In this document: positions 44,715 to 53,221 of the stretch, piece after piece
Layout: every line of letters begins with the position of its first letter
Position numbering within the stretch: the first letter of the stretch is position 1
Source: Burkholderia sp. Ac-20365
GTDB taxonomy: Bacteria > Pseudomonadota > Gammaproteobacteria > Burkholderiales > Burkholderiaceae
DNA length: 64,000 bases
NCBI RefSeq assembly: GCF_017104715.1
Contig: NZ_JAAGPI010000021.1
Coordinates: forward strand, 102,857-166,856
Direction: 5' to 3'
Notes under the pieces: model-generated
Told to the model about the DNA's origin: nothing
The model's database searches: none
Seen by the model: only the letters and a program-made list of their open reading frames with translations
Position numbers and translations under genes: made by a program

Positions 44715-45462
44715 GATCGTTCTCTTGTGGGCGAGGCGGTGAAGCAGACGCGATGGACGGAATCGGCCGCCGGTGATTGATGGCGACGAACACGGCCATC
44801 AGCAGCATGAACGCGAGCACGAGCAGGCTTGCGTTGATCAGCGCGCGTTGGTAGCCCAGTTCGCCGACGTCGATGAACGGGTAGGGATAGAAGTCCGAAA
44901 ACGCACCGCGCACCATGGTCAGCGCGAGATAGCCGAGTGGATACACGAGCCACCACAGCAGATGGCGCAGCCTCAGATGAAAGCGCGGCACGAACAGCAG
45001 CCAGTAGAGCGCGACGAGCAGCGGCACGACGGTGTGCAGGCTTTCGTTGAGCAGCATGCGCCAGCCCGATGGCGTCCACAGATGCCGCAGCAGCAGGTTG
45101 TACGCGAACCCTACGAACACGATATAGCAGGTCACAGCCGTTATGACCGTGGGTCGGAGGAAGAACCGCACGAGAGGCGGACTGCAGCGCGTGCAGCAGG
45201 CGACGCAGGTAAAGCACACTGCGCAGGTGAAGATAGTCAGATTGGTGAGGTAACTCGTGAGCCGCTCGATGCCGTCCATCACGCCATAGCCGCGCGATAA
45301 CATTCGATGCACGGTGACATCGATTTGCGCAGCGAACGCGAGCCATGAGATTAGGGCGATCGCCGCGGCTAATGTGATGGATGCTACGCTTGGCGCGTGC
45401 AGCGGGAATTCGGGTTCCCTTAGGCTGGGTTGCCGCGTGGCTGGGGACACGGGGGTTTTCAT
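44695..45462 (-). CDS. Pr6Pr family membrane protein
   Basis: 255 aa with six hydrophobic spans. RLTSYLTNLTIFTCAVCF, WLVYPLGYLALTMVRG and FYPYPFIDVGELGYQRALIN are signatures of the Pr6Pr/FAR-17a/AIG1-like membrane family. A Cys cluster (CVACCTRC) follows the second span. The last 20 nt overlap the HiPIP gene. Molecular function unknown; its link to an electron carrier is notable. Confidence 0.8.
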   Translation of the reverse strand: MKTPVSPATRQPSLREPEFPLHAPSVASITLAAAIALISWLAFAAQIDVTVHRMLSRGYGVMDGIERLTSYLTNLTIFTCAVCFTCVACCTRCSPPLVRFFLRPTVITAVTCYIVFVGFAYNLLLRHLWTPSGWRMLLNESLHTVVPLLVALYWLLFVPRFHLRLRHLLWWLVYPLGYLALTMVRGAFSDFYPYPFIDVGELGYQRALINASLLVLAFMLLMAVFVAINHRRPIPSIASASPPRPQENDHDNNPA

Positions 45463-45513
45463 GGGTTGATTTTAGCCGGGTTTGGTTTGGTTTTGGTTTG
45501 CTGGTGTTTTCGC

Positions 45514-46164
45514 TGGCATCCGCGTTAGCGCCTACGCGGCGCAAGCGTTGCCCCTGTGCGGGGCGGCACTTACTTTCTTTGCCGCCGCAAAGAAAGTAAG
45601 CAAAGAAAGCGGGCTAACACCGCCCGCTCTTGACCACCGCCTGAGGGCCCCCAACGGGTCCTCCGCTTCACACGGCAACTTGCCTGGTTTGGTGCCCGTC
45701 GCCAACGCGTTGGCTAGACGCCTCACCCACTTCAAGCACCCGTAGCGCAGCCAGCGGCAGCGAATGGTTACGGCCGCCCAGGTGGCAAACTGTGTGTAGG
45801 TCGTAGTGCTTCACACCTCAGCGTTCTTACAACACCGACCGTGGTTTTCAGTCTGGAGTGATGCGTGTACGCCGCGACAGCCTACACACAGTTTGCCGCT
45901 ATAGAACGTGGGAGATTTGATCGCGCGTGTGGCGACGCGGGAGTGTGAAGCGGGTGAGGCGCTCATTCAAAGCGTTGGCAGCGGGCATCGAGAAGGGCGA
46001 CGCCGCATGAAGAAGAGGACCCGTTGGGGGCCCTCAGGCGGGAACAAGAACTGGCGGTGTTGAGCGGCTTTCTTTTGCCTACTTTTCTTTGCCGCGGCAA
46101 AGAAAAGTAGGTGCCGCCCCGCACAGGGGCGACGCCTGAAGCACGAAAGCAAATCGCGGATGCC
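45514..46164 (-). repeat. Nested-palindrome element, copy C, inverted (651 bp)
   Basis: Reverse orientation relative to copies A and B. The left end TGGCATCCGCG carries the variant GCGCCTACGCGGCGC, and the perfect 34-bp palindrome is on the right (46078-46111). The inner GGCAAACTGTGTGTAGG and CCTACACACAGTTTGCC pair and both GGGCCC blocks are present. It fills the gap between the Pr6Pr gene start and the 3' end of the phytase-like gene. C/A-rich tracts lie on both outer sides (45479-45500 and 46170-46197). Confidence 0.9.
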
Positions 46165-46232
46165 GGCTCAAAGCAAAACCAAAACAAAAACAAAAATCAT
46201 CAATCAGGAACGCAGGAAATCAGCCAACGACA

Positions 46233-47723
46233 TCAGTGCCCATGCCCATCATGATCATCGTCATCATCACGACGACAAGCCTCGTCATGATCATGACCAC
46301 TTTTGACCTCTCCCGGCAGACGCTGCGCGACATAATCAGGCAAATCAGCACTATCAATTGCAAAAACAAAAAACTGATTCGGATTCGCGATCCCCGCCGG
46401 ATGATTCGTATCGGTGACCGTCGCGAGGAAGTCGTTGTCATTCGCGACATAGAGCGTGTGCTTCTTCACACCGTGCACCGTGACATCCGGCCCGAACGCG
46501 ATGCCTTCGATCTTCGCGGGAATGTCGTTCGCGTTGTACCCGTACTTCGTCAACGCAGCGACGATATCCAGGAACAGCGTTTTCTTCACGGCATACGGCG
46601 CAAGACCACTTTCACCGCTCGCCTGGCTCACGTCCTGCGCGCCCGTCAGGTCGATGCGGTTGATCTGCTTGAACGCTGCCGTCGAATTGTCGCCAAGACC
46701 CTTGCCATCACGCTCGTCGACGAGCAGTTCGTGATCGTTGATCGCCAGCACGTCGCTGATGGTCGGGTACTTCGGCTTCGCTGCCGTGCCGATGTTCGTC
46801 AGCGGATACGCGTATTGCGTCGTGCGGCCCGAGCGGATGTCGATCTTCACGATGCGCGTGTATTGCGCATTGGTGCCGCCATCCTGAATCAGCGGGCTTT
46901 GCATCGCGCCGTACAGCGTGCTGCCGTCAGGTGAAATCGCAAGGCCTTCCATGCCCTTGTTCGCGACGCGGCCCGACGTGTTCATGCTGATCTCGTTGTC
47001 GCCCACAGGCGCGAGCGTCGACACGGCGAATGTGTCGGGCAGCTTGTACGTCGCGATGCGGCGGCCGCTCTTGCGATCGAAGCGATACACGTAAGGGCCG
47101 TACTCATCGGAGATGAACACGCTGTCGCCGTCGTTCGCAATGCGGATGCTCTCGGGATCGAAGCGGCCGTCGAGCGGATACGTCGACAGATGCGTCGGAT
47201 CGAAGTTGTCCGAGCGGCCCGTGAGGTAGTTCGTGTGATTGTCGCGGTTCAGTTTCGGCGCGCCATTGGGCACGCCGTACGCGGCACCCGTGCCGTAGAC
47301 GAGGCGGTCCGACGTGTGCAGCAGCGTCGTGTCGACGAGCTTCGGCGTCAGCGTGAACGGCAGTGAAGAACCTTTCGGCGCGTCTTTCAGATGCAGACGC
47401 AGCGTCTGGAAGCGGTTGATGTACGAGGCCGTATCGTCGATCGCCTTGTTGTACGAGATCGCGTTCGGGCCGCGATCGGGCACCGCGAGGAACGTATGGC
47501 AGCCCGCGTAGCCGAGGCCCGAACCGAGGCCGCCGAGCAGATTGCCGGGCGCACCGTTTTCGAGCTTGCCCGATGTCTCTTTCGACTTGTCGAGCAGATT
47601 GCCGTCGAGCTTGCCGATCGCGATCAGATCGACAGAAGCATGAGCGGCGGGGGCAGCGGCGAGGGCCGCGAGCGAAGCGACGGCACCGATCATGGTGCGG
47701 GTGAAGAGCGATAAGCGCAGCAC
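46233..47723 (-). CDS. Phytase-esterase-like exported protein with His/Asp-rich tail
   Basis: 496 aa from a GTG at 47723 with AAGGGA upstream; an ATG at 47693 is an alternative start. A signal peptide ends at PAAHAS. The mature chain resembles the esterase-like phytase beta-propeller family: FLAVPDRGPNA, DGRFDPESIRI, FISDEYGPYVYRFD, NKGMEGLAISPDG. The C-terminus is a run of His and Asp (HDHDEACRRDDDDDHDGHGH), probably metal-binding. Likely periplasmic or secreted; substrate unknown. Confidence 0.8.
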   Translation of the reverse strand: MLRLSLFTRTMIGAVASLAALAAAPAAHASVDLIAIGKLDGNLLDKSKETSGKLENGAPGNLLGGLGSGLGYAGCHTFLAVPDRGPNAISYNKAIDDTASYINRFQTLRLHLKDAPKGSSLPFTLTPKLVDTTLLHTSDRLVYGTGAAYGVPNGAPKLNRDNHTNYLTGRSDNFDPTHLSTYPLDGRFDPESIRIANDGDSVFISDEYGPYVYRFDRKSGRRIATYKLPDTFAVSTLAPVGDNEISMNTSGRVANKGMEGLAISPDGSTLYGAMQSPLIQDGGTNAQYTRIVKIDIRSGRTTQYAYPLTNIGTAAKPKYPTISDVLAINDHELLVDERDGKGLGDNSTAAFKQINRIDLTGAQDVSQASGESGLAPYAVKKTLFLDIVAALTKYGYNANDIPAKIEGIAFGPDVTVHGVKKHTLYVANDNDFLATVTDTNHPAGIANPNQFFVFAIDSADLPDYVAQRLPGEVKSGHDHDEACRRDDDDDHDGHGH

Positions 47724-47981
47724 AGGAATGTCCCTTGAACGGAGCAATGCAATGAAGGCGGCGCCGGGCGCGTACGGCAAAAGAAAGCAAACGGGCGACC
47801 GGGCGCAAGGTTTCTTACGCGATTTCTTACTTTTTATTGCCGGGGACCGATCTTGCGGGACATGTATGTCGGAAATGTGACGGCGCGTCTACGCGCAGCG
47901 CGCTGTGTGCGTCAGCACACATTCGCATGAGAAAACATCATCGCTACAGATGTATTCAGGCGTGCGCCGGATGAACGAGAC

Positions 47982-48890
47982 TCAGCGCCGTTCGCTGATT
48001 TCGGGTGCGATCGCTGCATGATTGAGCAGCGCGACAAGCGACATGCCGCCCACGATGTTGCCCGCGAGCGTCGGCAGCAGAAAGCGGCCGAAGTAGTCGG
48101 CAAGCGACGCATCGCCCGCCAGCACCGCATAGGCCACCTCCGTCGATCCCGCGATGATGTGCGACAGCTTCGCCACGGCGACGACCCAGGTGATCAGCAC
48201 CACCGTCAAAAGGCGTGCGGAGCGCGCGCTCGGCAACAGCCACACCATCAGCGCGATCAGCCAGCCGCCGAACACCGCGCGCATGAAGGTAGGAAAAGTG
48301 TCGACGGGACCGATGGCGGCCCGCGACGTTTCGTCGAGGGCGTCGACGACATCCGCTTCGAACACGCCCGGCAGGCGCAGCATCGCCGCGAAGATCCACG
48401 AGCTGACCACGTTGCAGCACAGCACGACGACCCACAACCGCAGTGCCTTCAGAAAACAGTCCAGCTCGCGCCGCGTGAGCACGGGCAGCACGACCGTCAG
48501 CGTGCTTTCGCTGAACAATTGCTGGCGCCCCATGATGACGAGCACGAAGCCCGTCGTGTATCCGAAGCTCGACACCAGATGACGCCACTGCGTGTCCGGC
48601 AGGCCGGCCTGGAGAACGGCTGTCGTGAGAAACGAGAAGCCCATCGACAGTCCCGCTGCGAGCGACGACCACATGAGCGCGATCACCGTGCGTTCGAGCG
48701 CCGCTTCGCCTTCTTCTCGCACGATCTCATGCAGCATCAGCGCGTGTGGCGCGGTGTGCTGCGCGGCCTGATCTTTTTCGCCTTCGTCCAGATGCGGCGA
48801 TTCGGCGCCGGCCTTTTCGGGCCGATCAACGGAACTGGTGCGAACGGTCGTTTCTCGCTGTCGTTCTTCGGCGTTGCTGTCTTGGCTCAT
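47982..48890 (-). CDS. Formate/nitrite transporter family protein (YfdC-like)
   Basis: 302 aa from the ATG at 48890 (MSQDSNAEER). The first 80 residues are polar and cytoplasmic. Six spans follow with the FNT features: SSLAAGLSMGFSF, GYTTGFVLVIMGRQQLFSES in the second repeat and LAGNIVGGMSLVALLNH at the end. This is the YfdC-like long-N-terminus branch, a pentameric inner-membrane channel for small anions. Confidence 0.85.
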   Translation of the reverse strand: MSQDSNAEERQRETTVRTSSVDRPEKAGAESPHLDEGEKDQAAQHTAPHALMLHEIVREEGEAALERTVIALMWSSLAAGLSMGFSFLTTAVLQAGLPDTQWRHLVSSFGYTTGFVLVIMGRQQLFSESTLTVVLPVLTRRELDCFLKALRLWVVVLCCNVVSSWIFAAMLRLPGVFEADVVDALDETSRAAIGPVDTFPTFMRAVFGGWLIALMVWLLPSARSARLLTVVLITWVVAVAKLSHIIAGSTEVAYAVLAGDASLADYFGRFLLPTLAGNIVGGMSLVALLNHAAIAPEISERR

Positions 48891-49062
48891 GGGACACCCG
48901 ATCATCTGCGATGCATGCGCGCATCGCGTAGCGTTTCGCAAATTTGGTGCCTGACAAGGCCCACACGTGATCGCTTTCGTCGGACCAGAGCGTTTCTAGC
49001 GACATCAAGTGCCGTGCTACGATGAACCTGACCGTCATCTGCAAACCGAGACCCAACGCGAC

Positions 49063-49701
49063 ATGACCCTTTACGCGAAGCTTGGCGTGTCTCAAGACGC
49101 CACCTGGGAAGAGATCAAACGGGCGTACCGGAAGGCCGCGATGAAGTGGCATCCCGATCGCAATGTCGGACAGGAAGATGTCGCGCGCGCAGCGTTCCAG
49201 GAGATCAAGGATGCATACGCAATCCTCTCCGACGAAACCCAGCGCAAGGTGTACGACACCGTCTATGAGCAGGAAATGCGTCGATGGGAAGCGCTTGAAA
49301 AGCGCCAGAAGGAAGTCGAGGCGGCACTAGCGCGCAAGGCACAGGCTGCCGCCGAGGCGAAGTACACGCAGATGGTGGGTGTGGCCATGCGCTACGCCGG
49401 TGAAGGTTATAACCGCGACGTGCTGTTCGGCGTGCTGCTCGGTCGCGAGTGCGACGCCGACATGGCGCAGCGCATCGCCGACAGCGTGTGGGCGTTGCAG
49501 GAGTCGCGGCGCGCGGCGCAGTCGGCCGAATCCGTCGATGCGCAGGCGGCTGCGGCGGCAGAGTCCGAATCCGTTACGCAAGACGCGCTTTCGCAGGCGC
49601 AGCCCGCAGCGGCGTCGAAACACGACAAGCCCGCGCAGGAGCAGCGTACTCCGGGTGTCTTCGATTCGCTGTGGCAGGGCTTCTTCGGCCTTCGCTCGTA
49701 G
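49063..49701 (+). CDS. J-domain (DnaJ-like) protein
   Basis: 212 aa from the ATG at 49063. A J domain occupies residues 1-65: YAKLGVSQDATWEEIKRAYRKAAMKWHPDRNVG with the HPD triad, needed to stimulate a DnaK ATPase, then AYAILSDETQRKVYDT. A charged coiled helix and an Ala/Gln-rich linker follow, ending in FDSLWQGFFGLRS. It has no Gly/Phe or zinc domain, so it is a type III co-chaperone. Confidence 0.88.
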   Translation: MTLYAKLGVSQDATWEEIKRAYRKAAMKWHPDRNVGQEDVARAAFQEIKDAYAILSDETQRKVYDTVYEQEMRRWEALEKRQKEVEAALARKAQAAAEAKYTQMVGVAMRYAGEGYNRDVLFGVLLGRECDADMAQRIADSVWALQESRRAAQSAESVDAQAAAAAESESVTQDALSQAQPAAASKHDKPAQEQRTPGVFDSLWQGFFGLRS

Positions 49702-49764
49702 CGCCCGGCCAATTCACGATTACCGCTTCACATCGCGCGCCAGCCGTTAAGGTGCGCGAGACTT

Positions 49765-50343
49765 ATGCATGGACATGTTTCGATGAAAGACGCTTTTGAA
49801 CGACGCGCGCTGCTGCTGCATCTGGGCGACGCATTGCAGGCCATCTCCGCGGCGCTTGCCGCCGATGCAAAACATCACACGCTGCATCATCTGCTGAACG
49901 CGCATGCGGAGCTTGGCGCGCATGAATGGCTTGCGGCGGTATCGGCGAAGATGAAGACGACTGAGTTCGCTAAACGCGCGAGCGCGTCGTTCGAGAAATG
50001 GCCCGTGCGGCTGCTCGATGAACAGGTCGACTACAGCGCGCTCGCGCTAGCGGTGCAAGACAATCTGTTTGCGGATAATCCCTCGGGATGGCGAGCCTAC
50101 ATCGACGCGATGAAGCGCGAAGTCGAATGGTTCGGCGACGGGTTGCCTTTTGCAGAAGCGGCAGAAGAGCTGGCCCAGATGCCGAAGCTCGAAGTTGAAT
50201 CGGCGCAAGCCCCGAATGATGTCGACACGCCCACGGCTGATGCCGACATCGAGCGCGTGGACGAGGTTGGCGATCAGTCACGCGAGAGCGTCGAGAGCGA
50301 CGGGCGCCTGTATCCTTCGTGGCCCTGGAAGCCTGGCGTGTGA
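49765..50343 (+). CDS. Hypothetical protein
   Basis: 192 aa (or 186 from the second ATG at 49783, MKDAFERRALLLHLGDAL). The first 130 residues are helical with Ala, His and Leu; the rest is acidic. It starts 63 nt after the J-domain gene in the same direction and may be cotranscribed. No family recognised. Confidence 0.6.
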   Translation: MHGHVSMKDAFERRALLLHLGDALQAISAALAADAKHHTLHHLLNAHAELGAHEWLAAVSAKMKTTEFAKRASASFEKWPVRLLDEQVDYSALALAVQDNLFADNPSGWRAYIDAMKREVEWFGDGLPFAEAAEELAQMPKLEVESAQAPNDVDTPTADADIERVDEVGDQSRESVESDGRLYPSWPWKPGV

Positions 50344-50357
50344 CGCCACAGAAACGA

Positions 50358-50404
50358 CATCGCCTCGCGGCAGCCGGAAGTGATCCGGCCACGGCGAGGC
50401 GATG
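50358..50404. terminator. Long hairpin between convergent genes
   Basis: CATCGCCTCGC (50358-50368) pairs with GCGAGGCGATG (50394-50404), with an inner GCCGG/CCGGC pair. The T-runs are poor, but the position after the hypothetical gene and before the leftward WR-repeat gene fits a shared terminator. Confidence 0.55.
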
Positions 50405-50446
50405 GAACATCACGCGTTCAACGTTGCAACGCGCGACGAGTCCCGA

Positions 50447-50728
50447 TCAATACCCCCAGCGTTGACGCTCGCGCCACTCGTGCTCACGCCAAGCCTGATG
50501 GCGGCGCCATTCGCGTTCGCGCCACTCATGTTCACGCCATTCCCGACGCGCGCGCCAGTCATCGCCATAGCCGACGGCAACGGGGGCAGGAGCAGCGTAC
50601 ACAGGTTGAGCGGGCACCACTACACCCGGCACGCCTAAACCGACGGCCACGTCGACATGTGCCGAAGCCGCAGCCGAAGCGGCCAGCATTGCTACACCAA
50701 TAGCTGCACCAAGCATCATCTTCTTCAT
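50447..50728 (-). CDS. Exported small protein with WR-rich repeats
   Basis: 93 aa. A signal peptide (MKKMMLGAAIGVAMLAASAAASA) is followed by a Val/Pro-rich part (PGVVVPAQPVYAAPAPVAVGYG) like PXPV-repeat proteins. The tail is of repeats WREHEWRERE / WRRHQAWREHEWRER. It should be periplasmic, and its basic tail could bind nucleic acid, metal or acidic polymers. Function unknown. Confidence 0.7.
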   Translation of the reverse strand: MKKMMLGAAIGVAMLAASAAASAHVDVAVGLGVPGVVVPAQPVYAAPAPVAVGYGDDWRARREWREHEWREREWRRHQAWREHEWRERQRWGY

Positions 50729-50855
50729 TTTTGCTCCCTGCGCATGGATGCGCGTGACTGAGGTACGGCTTCAGTCTAGGGGCGCCTGTTCGACACAGGT
50801 GCTACAGCGTTGCGATAAAAGTAACTCAGGGTAACAACGCCCGGCGCAGCGGTGC

Positions 50856-51407
50856 TCACGCCGCGCACAGCCTCGGCACGCAATGGAACTGTCGATCGAA
50901 GTAGATGAGGCTGTCACCGTCGGCGCACACACGGATCTGTACGGCTTCAACGAACATCACCGAGTGCGAGCCCACCTCCTTCAACTCGACGATCGTTCCC
51001 TGCAGGCTCGCGAGCGCATCGCGCAGCACGGGCACGCCATGCAGGCCCTCGTCCCACACCGGCAAGGTGAAGCGTGCGTCCATCGGCAGTTGCGTGAGAC
51101 CGGCGAAGTGCCGCGCGAGCAGTTCGTGATGGGCTGGCAGCACGTTGATGCATACGTTGCGGTTGCTTTCGAATACGGCATGCATCGCGCTCGAACGGTT
51201 CATGCAGACGAGCAGCGTGGGCGGCGCGTCGGTCACGGAGCAGACCGCGCTCGCGGTAATGCCGCAGCGCCCTGATGGGCCGGAGGTCGTGATGACATTG
51301 ACGGCGGCACCCAGATGCGCCATTGCCTGGCGGAACTGCTTGCGCGCGTCGTCCGGGTCGAGCATGGTCGGGCGTTGAGAATCGGACGTAGTGGACATAG
51401 CGGACAT
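50856..51407 (-). CDS. iacG: Flavin reductase, IacG type
   Basis: 183 aa from the ATG at 51407; upstream ATGs at 51425 and 51452 are alternatives. The HpaC-like flavin reductase fold is seen in AMAHLGAAVNVITTSGPSGRCGITASAVCSVTDAPPTLLVC-type segments and the FDRQFHCV end. In the iac pathway it supplies reduced flavin to the oxygenase IacA. Here it is separated from iacA by the response regulator and divergent from it. The assignment leans on cluster context. Confidence 0.82.
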   Translation of the reverse strand: MSAMSTTSDSQRPTMLDPDDARKQFRQAMAHLGAAVNVITTSGPSGRCGITASAVCSVTDAPPTLLVCMNRSSAMHAVFESNRNVCINVLPAHHELLARHFAGLTQLPMDARFTLPVWDEGLHGVPVLRDALASLQGTIVELKEVGSHSVMFVEAVQIRVCADGDSLIYFDRQFHCVPRLCAA

Positions 51408-51745
51408 GAGCGTGGCTTCCTGCATGGGGTTCGCTGCGAATCGACCGTTCACCCGCGATGGTTGTGCGCGCGACGATCACATGCATCAAGCGTACGGCAC
51501 GTGCCGCACGAAAAAAATCCGCGCGAGCGGCACGCGTGCTGGCGAGCTTCCCGAGTCGACTAAAGGTTTTACCAGGTTGCGTAAGACACGCATTTCCGCA
51601 TCGGGCCCAGCCATGCGAAAAAGCCTGCAAAGAAGGCTTTTCACGCGAATTTGCGCTGGTTATGATGGGACTTCACAAAATCACACAGGCAACGCGCAGA
51701 GACAGCCGCACCCCATACGGCGCGCGTGGCCAACAGGTTCCACAT
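51408..51745. promoter_or_regulatory. Divergent promoter region of iacG and the response-regulator gene
   Basis: This 338-bp gap holds no gene I can support. GACTAAAGGTTTTACC (51557-51572) shares its GACTAAAG with the palindrome region before iacA/iacS (56625-56632) and could be a degenerate site of the same regulator; this is weak. The response-regulator frame is open upstream of 51746, but with no good ribosome site. Confidence 0.35.
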
Positions 51746-52402
51746 ATGAGTCCAGCCAGCAAGGTCCCGCCCACCGCACCGCCCGCGCCCGTCGTATATA
51801 TCGTCGACGACGACAACGGCATGCGCACGTCGCTCGCGTGGCTGCTGGAGTCGGTGGGCGTGAAGTCGGAAGGGTTCGCGAACGCCGCAGACTTCCTGAA
51901 GGCCTTCGACGCCAACACGCCCGCGTGTCTCGTGCTCGACGTTCGCATGCCCGAGACGAGTGGTTTCGACGTGCAGGCGGAGCTCAACGCGCGCGGCGCA
52001 ACCTTGCCGATCATCTTCGTGAGCGGGCACGGCGATATACCTATGTCGGTGCGTGCGCTGCAGAACGGCGCGATCGATTTCGTCGAGAAGCCGTACAACT
52101 CGCAGCAGATGCTCGAACGCATCCAGCGTGCGATGAAACTTGCGACGCAACGGCATGCGGCCGACCAGAAGCACCGCGAGTTGCGTCAACGGATCGAATC
52201 GCTGACGGCACGGGAAAAGGAAGTGCTGCGCGGCGTGCTGGACGGCAAGGGCAGTAAGCGCATTGCGTCGGATCTGTCGATCAGCGTGAAGACGGTCGAC
52301 GTGCATCGCGCAAGCATCAAGGACAAACTCGGCGCGTCGTCGATCGCGACGCTGGTGCGCGATGTGATGGCCGTCTGGAGTCCCGGCGAGGGCCGTGAGT
52401 AA
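51746..52402 (+). CDS. FixJ-family response regulator of the iac cluster
   Basis: 218 aa from the ATG at 51746 (an ATG at 51664 is possible). The receiver domain has the phospho-acceptor LVLDVRMPE, the acidic pair IVDDDNG and the Lys of VEKPYN. The LuxR-type HTH is LTAREKEVLRGVLDGKGSKRIASDLSISVKTVDVHRASI-like. The PAS sensor kinase at 56668-58188 is its probable partner. In P. phytofirmans a two-component pair controls the iac genes in response to IAA. Confidence 0.85.
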   Translation: MSPASKVPPTAPPAPVVYIVDDDNGMRTSLAWLLESVGVKSEGFANAADFLKAFDANTPACLVLDVRMPETSGFDVQAELNARGATLPIIFVSGHGDIPMSVRALQNGAIDFVEKPYNSQQMLERIQRAMKLATQRHAADQKHRELRQRIESLTAREKEVLRGVLDGKGSKRIASDLSISVKTVDVHRASIKDKLGASSIATLVRDVMAVWSPGEGRE

Positions 52403-52404
52403 AA

Positions 52405-52445
52405 CCTGCCGGCGCGACTTGACAGCCTGAACGTCGCGCCGGTTT
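52405..52445. terminator. Terminator between the response regulator and iacE
   Basis: AAACCTG-CCGGCGCGAC (stem 52409-52418) and GTCGCGCCGG (52433-52442) followed by TTT form a 10-bp perfect stem between two convergent genes. Confidence 0.75.
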
Positions 52446-52456
52446 CAGCCTGCGCA

Positions 52457-53200
52457 TCAGCGCATATAAAGCCCGCCATTCACATCCCAGCAGGCGCCGT
52501 TGGCAAAATACGCATCGCCCGATGCGAGCAGCAACGCGACCTGCGCAACATAATCCGCCGACCCGAGACGCCCGACGGGAATGCTCGAGATCACCTTGTC
52601 GAGTTTGTCGGCGGGCACGCTTTCGTGAACGATAGGCAGATCGAGCGGCCCCGGCGAAATGGCGTTGACGGTCACGCCACGCGCCGCGAGATCGCGCGCG
52701 AACACCTTGGTCAATGTGATCGCACCGCCTTTTGCCGCTGCATAGTGCGCGCCCGTCGCCGAGCCGCCGTTCTGCCCCGCGAGCGAGGCGATATTGACGA
52801 TGCGTCCCACGCCGCGATCGGCGAAGTACTGGCCGAACACCTGGCAGCCGAACAGCACGCTGCGCAGGTTGATGTCCATGACCTGATCGAACTGCTCGGC
52901 GCTAATCTCCATCACGGGCACTACCTTGGAAGCGCCCGCGTTGTTGACGAGCACATCGACCCGGCCCCAGCGGGCGATCAACGTATCGCGTGCGGCCTCG
53001 AAGTCTTCCTTGCGCGTCACGTCGAGGGCGATTGCGCACGCGGTGTCGTGATCCGCGCTGAGTTCAGTGGCGAGCGCGTTCGCGGCATCGAATGCGATAT
53101 CGGCCAGCGCGACCTTGTAACCCGCGCTGTGAAAATGCTTCGCGACGACGGCGCCCAATCCGCGCGCCGCGCCCGTCACGATGACGACTCTGTTCGACAT
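52457..53200 (-). CDS. iacE: Short-chain dehydrogenase IacE
   Basis: 247 aa. Classical SDR: the NAD(P)-binding TGAARGLGAVVAKHF at the start, NNAGASK near residue 90, and the catalytic YAAAK with an upstream Ser. It closes with SPGPLDLPIV. IacE acts with IacA early in IAA breakdown, on the route to dioxindole-3-acetate. It is the last gene of the leftward iacA-B-I-H-E operon. Confidence 0.85.
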   Translation of the reverse strand: MSNRVVIVTGAARGLGAVVAKHFHSAGYKVALADIAFDAANALATELSADHDTACAIALDVTRKEDFEAARDTLIARWGRVDVLVNNAGASKVVPVMEISAEQFDQVMDINLRSVLFGCQVFGQYFADRGVGRIVNIASLAGQNGGSATGAHYAAAKGGAITLTKVFARDLAARGVTVNAISPGPLDLPIVHESVPADKLDKVISSIPVGRLGSADYVAQVALLLASGDAYFANGACWDVNGGLYMR

Positions 53201-53221
53201 GTGTACCAGTTCCTTCGGATC

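Noticed and set aside
45514..46164. Insertion sequence with transposase
   Set aside because: Inverted ends suggested an IS, but the interior has no frame above about 90 codons and no transposase motif; I treat it as a non-coding element.
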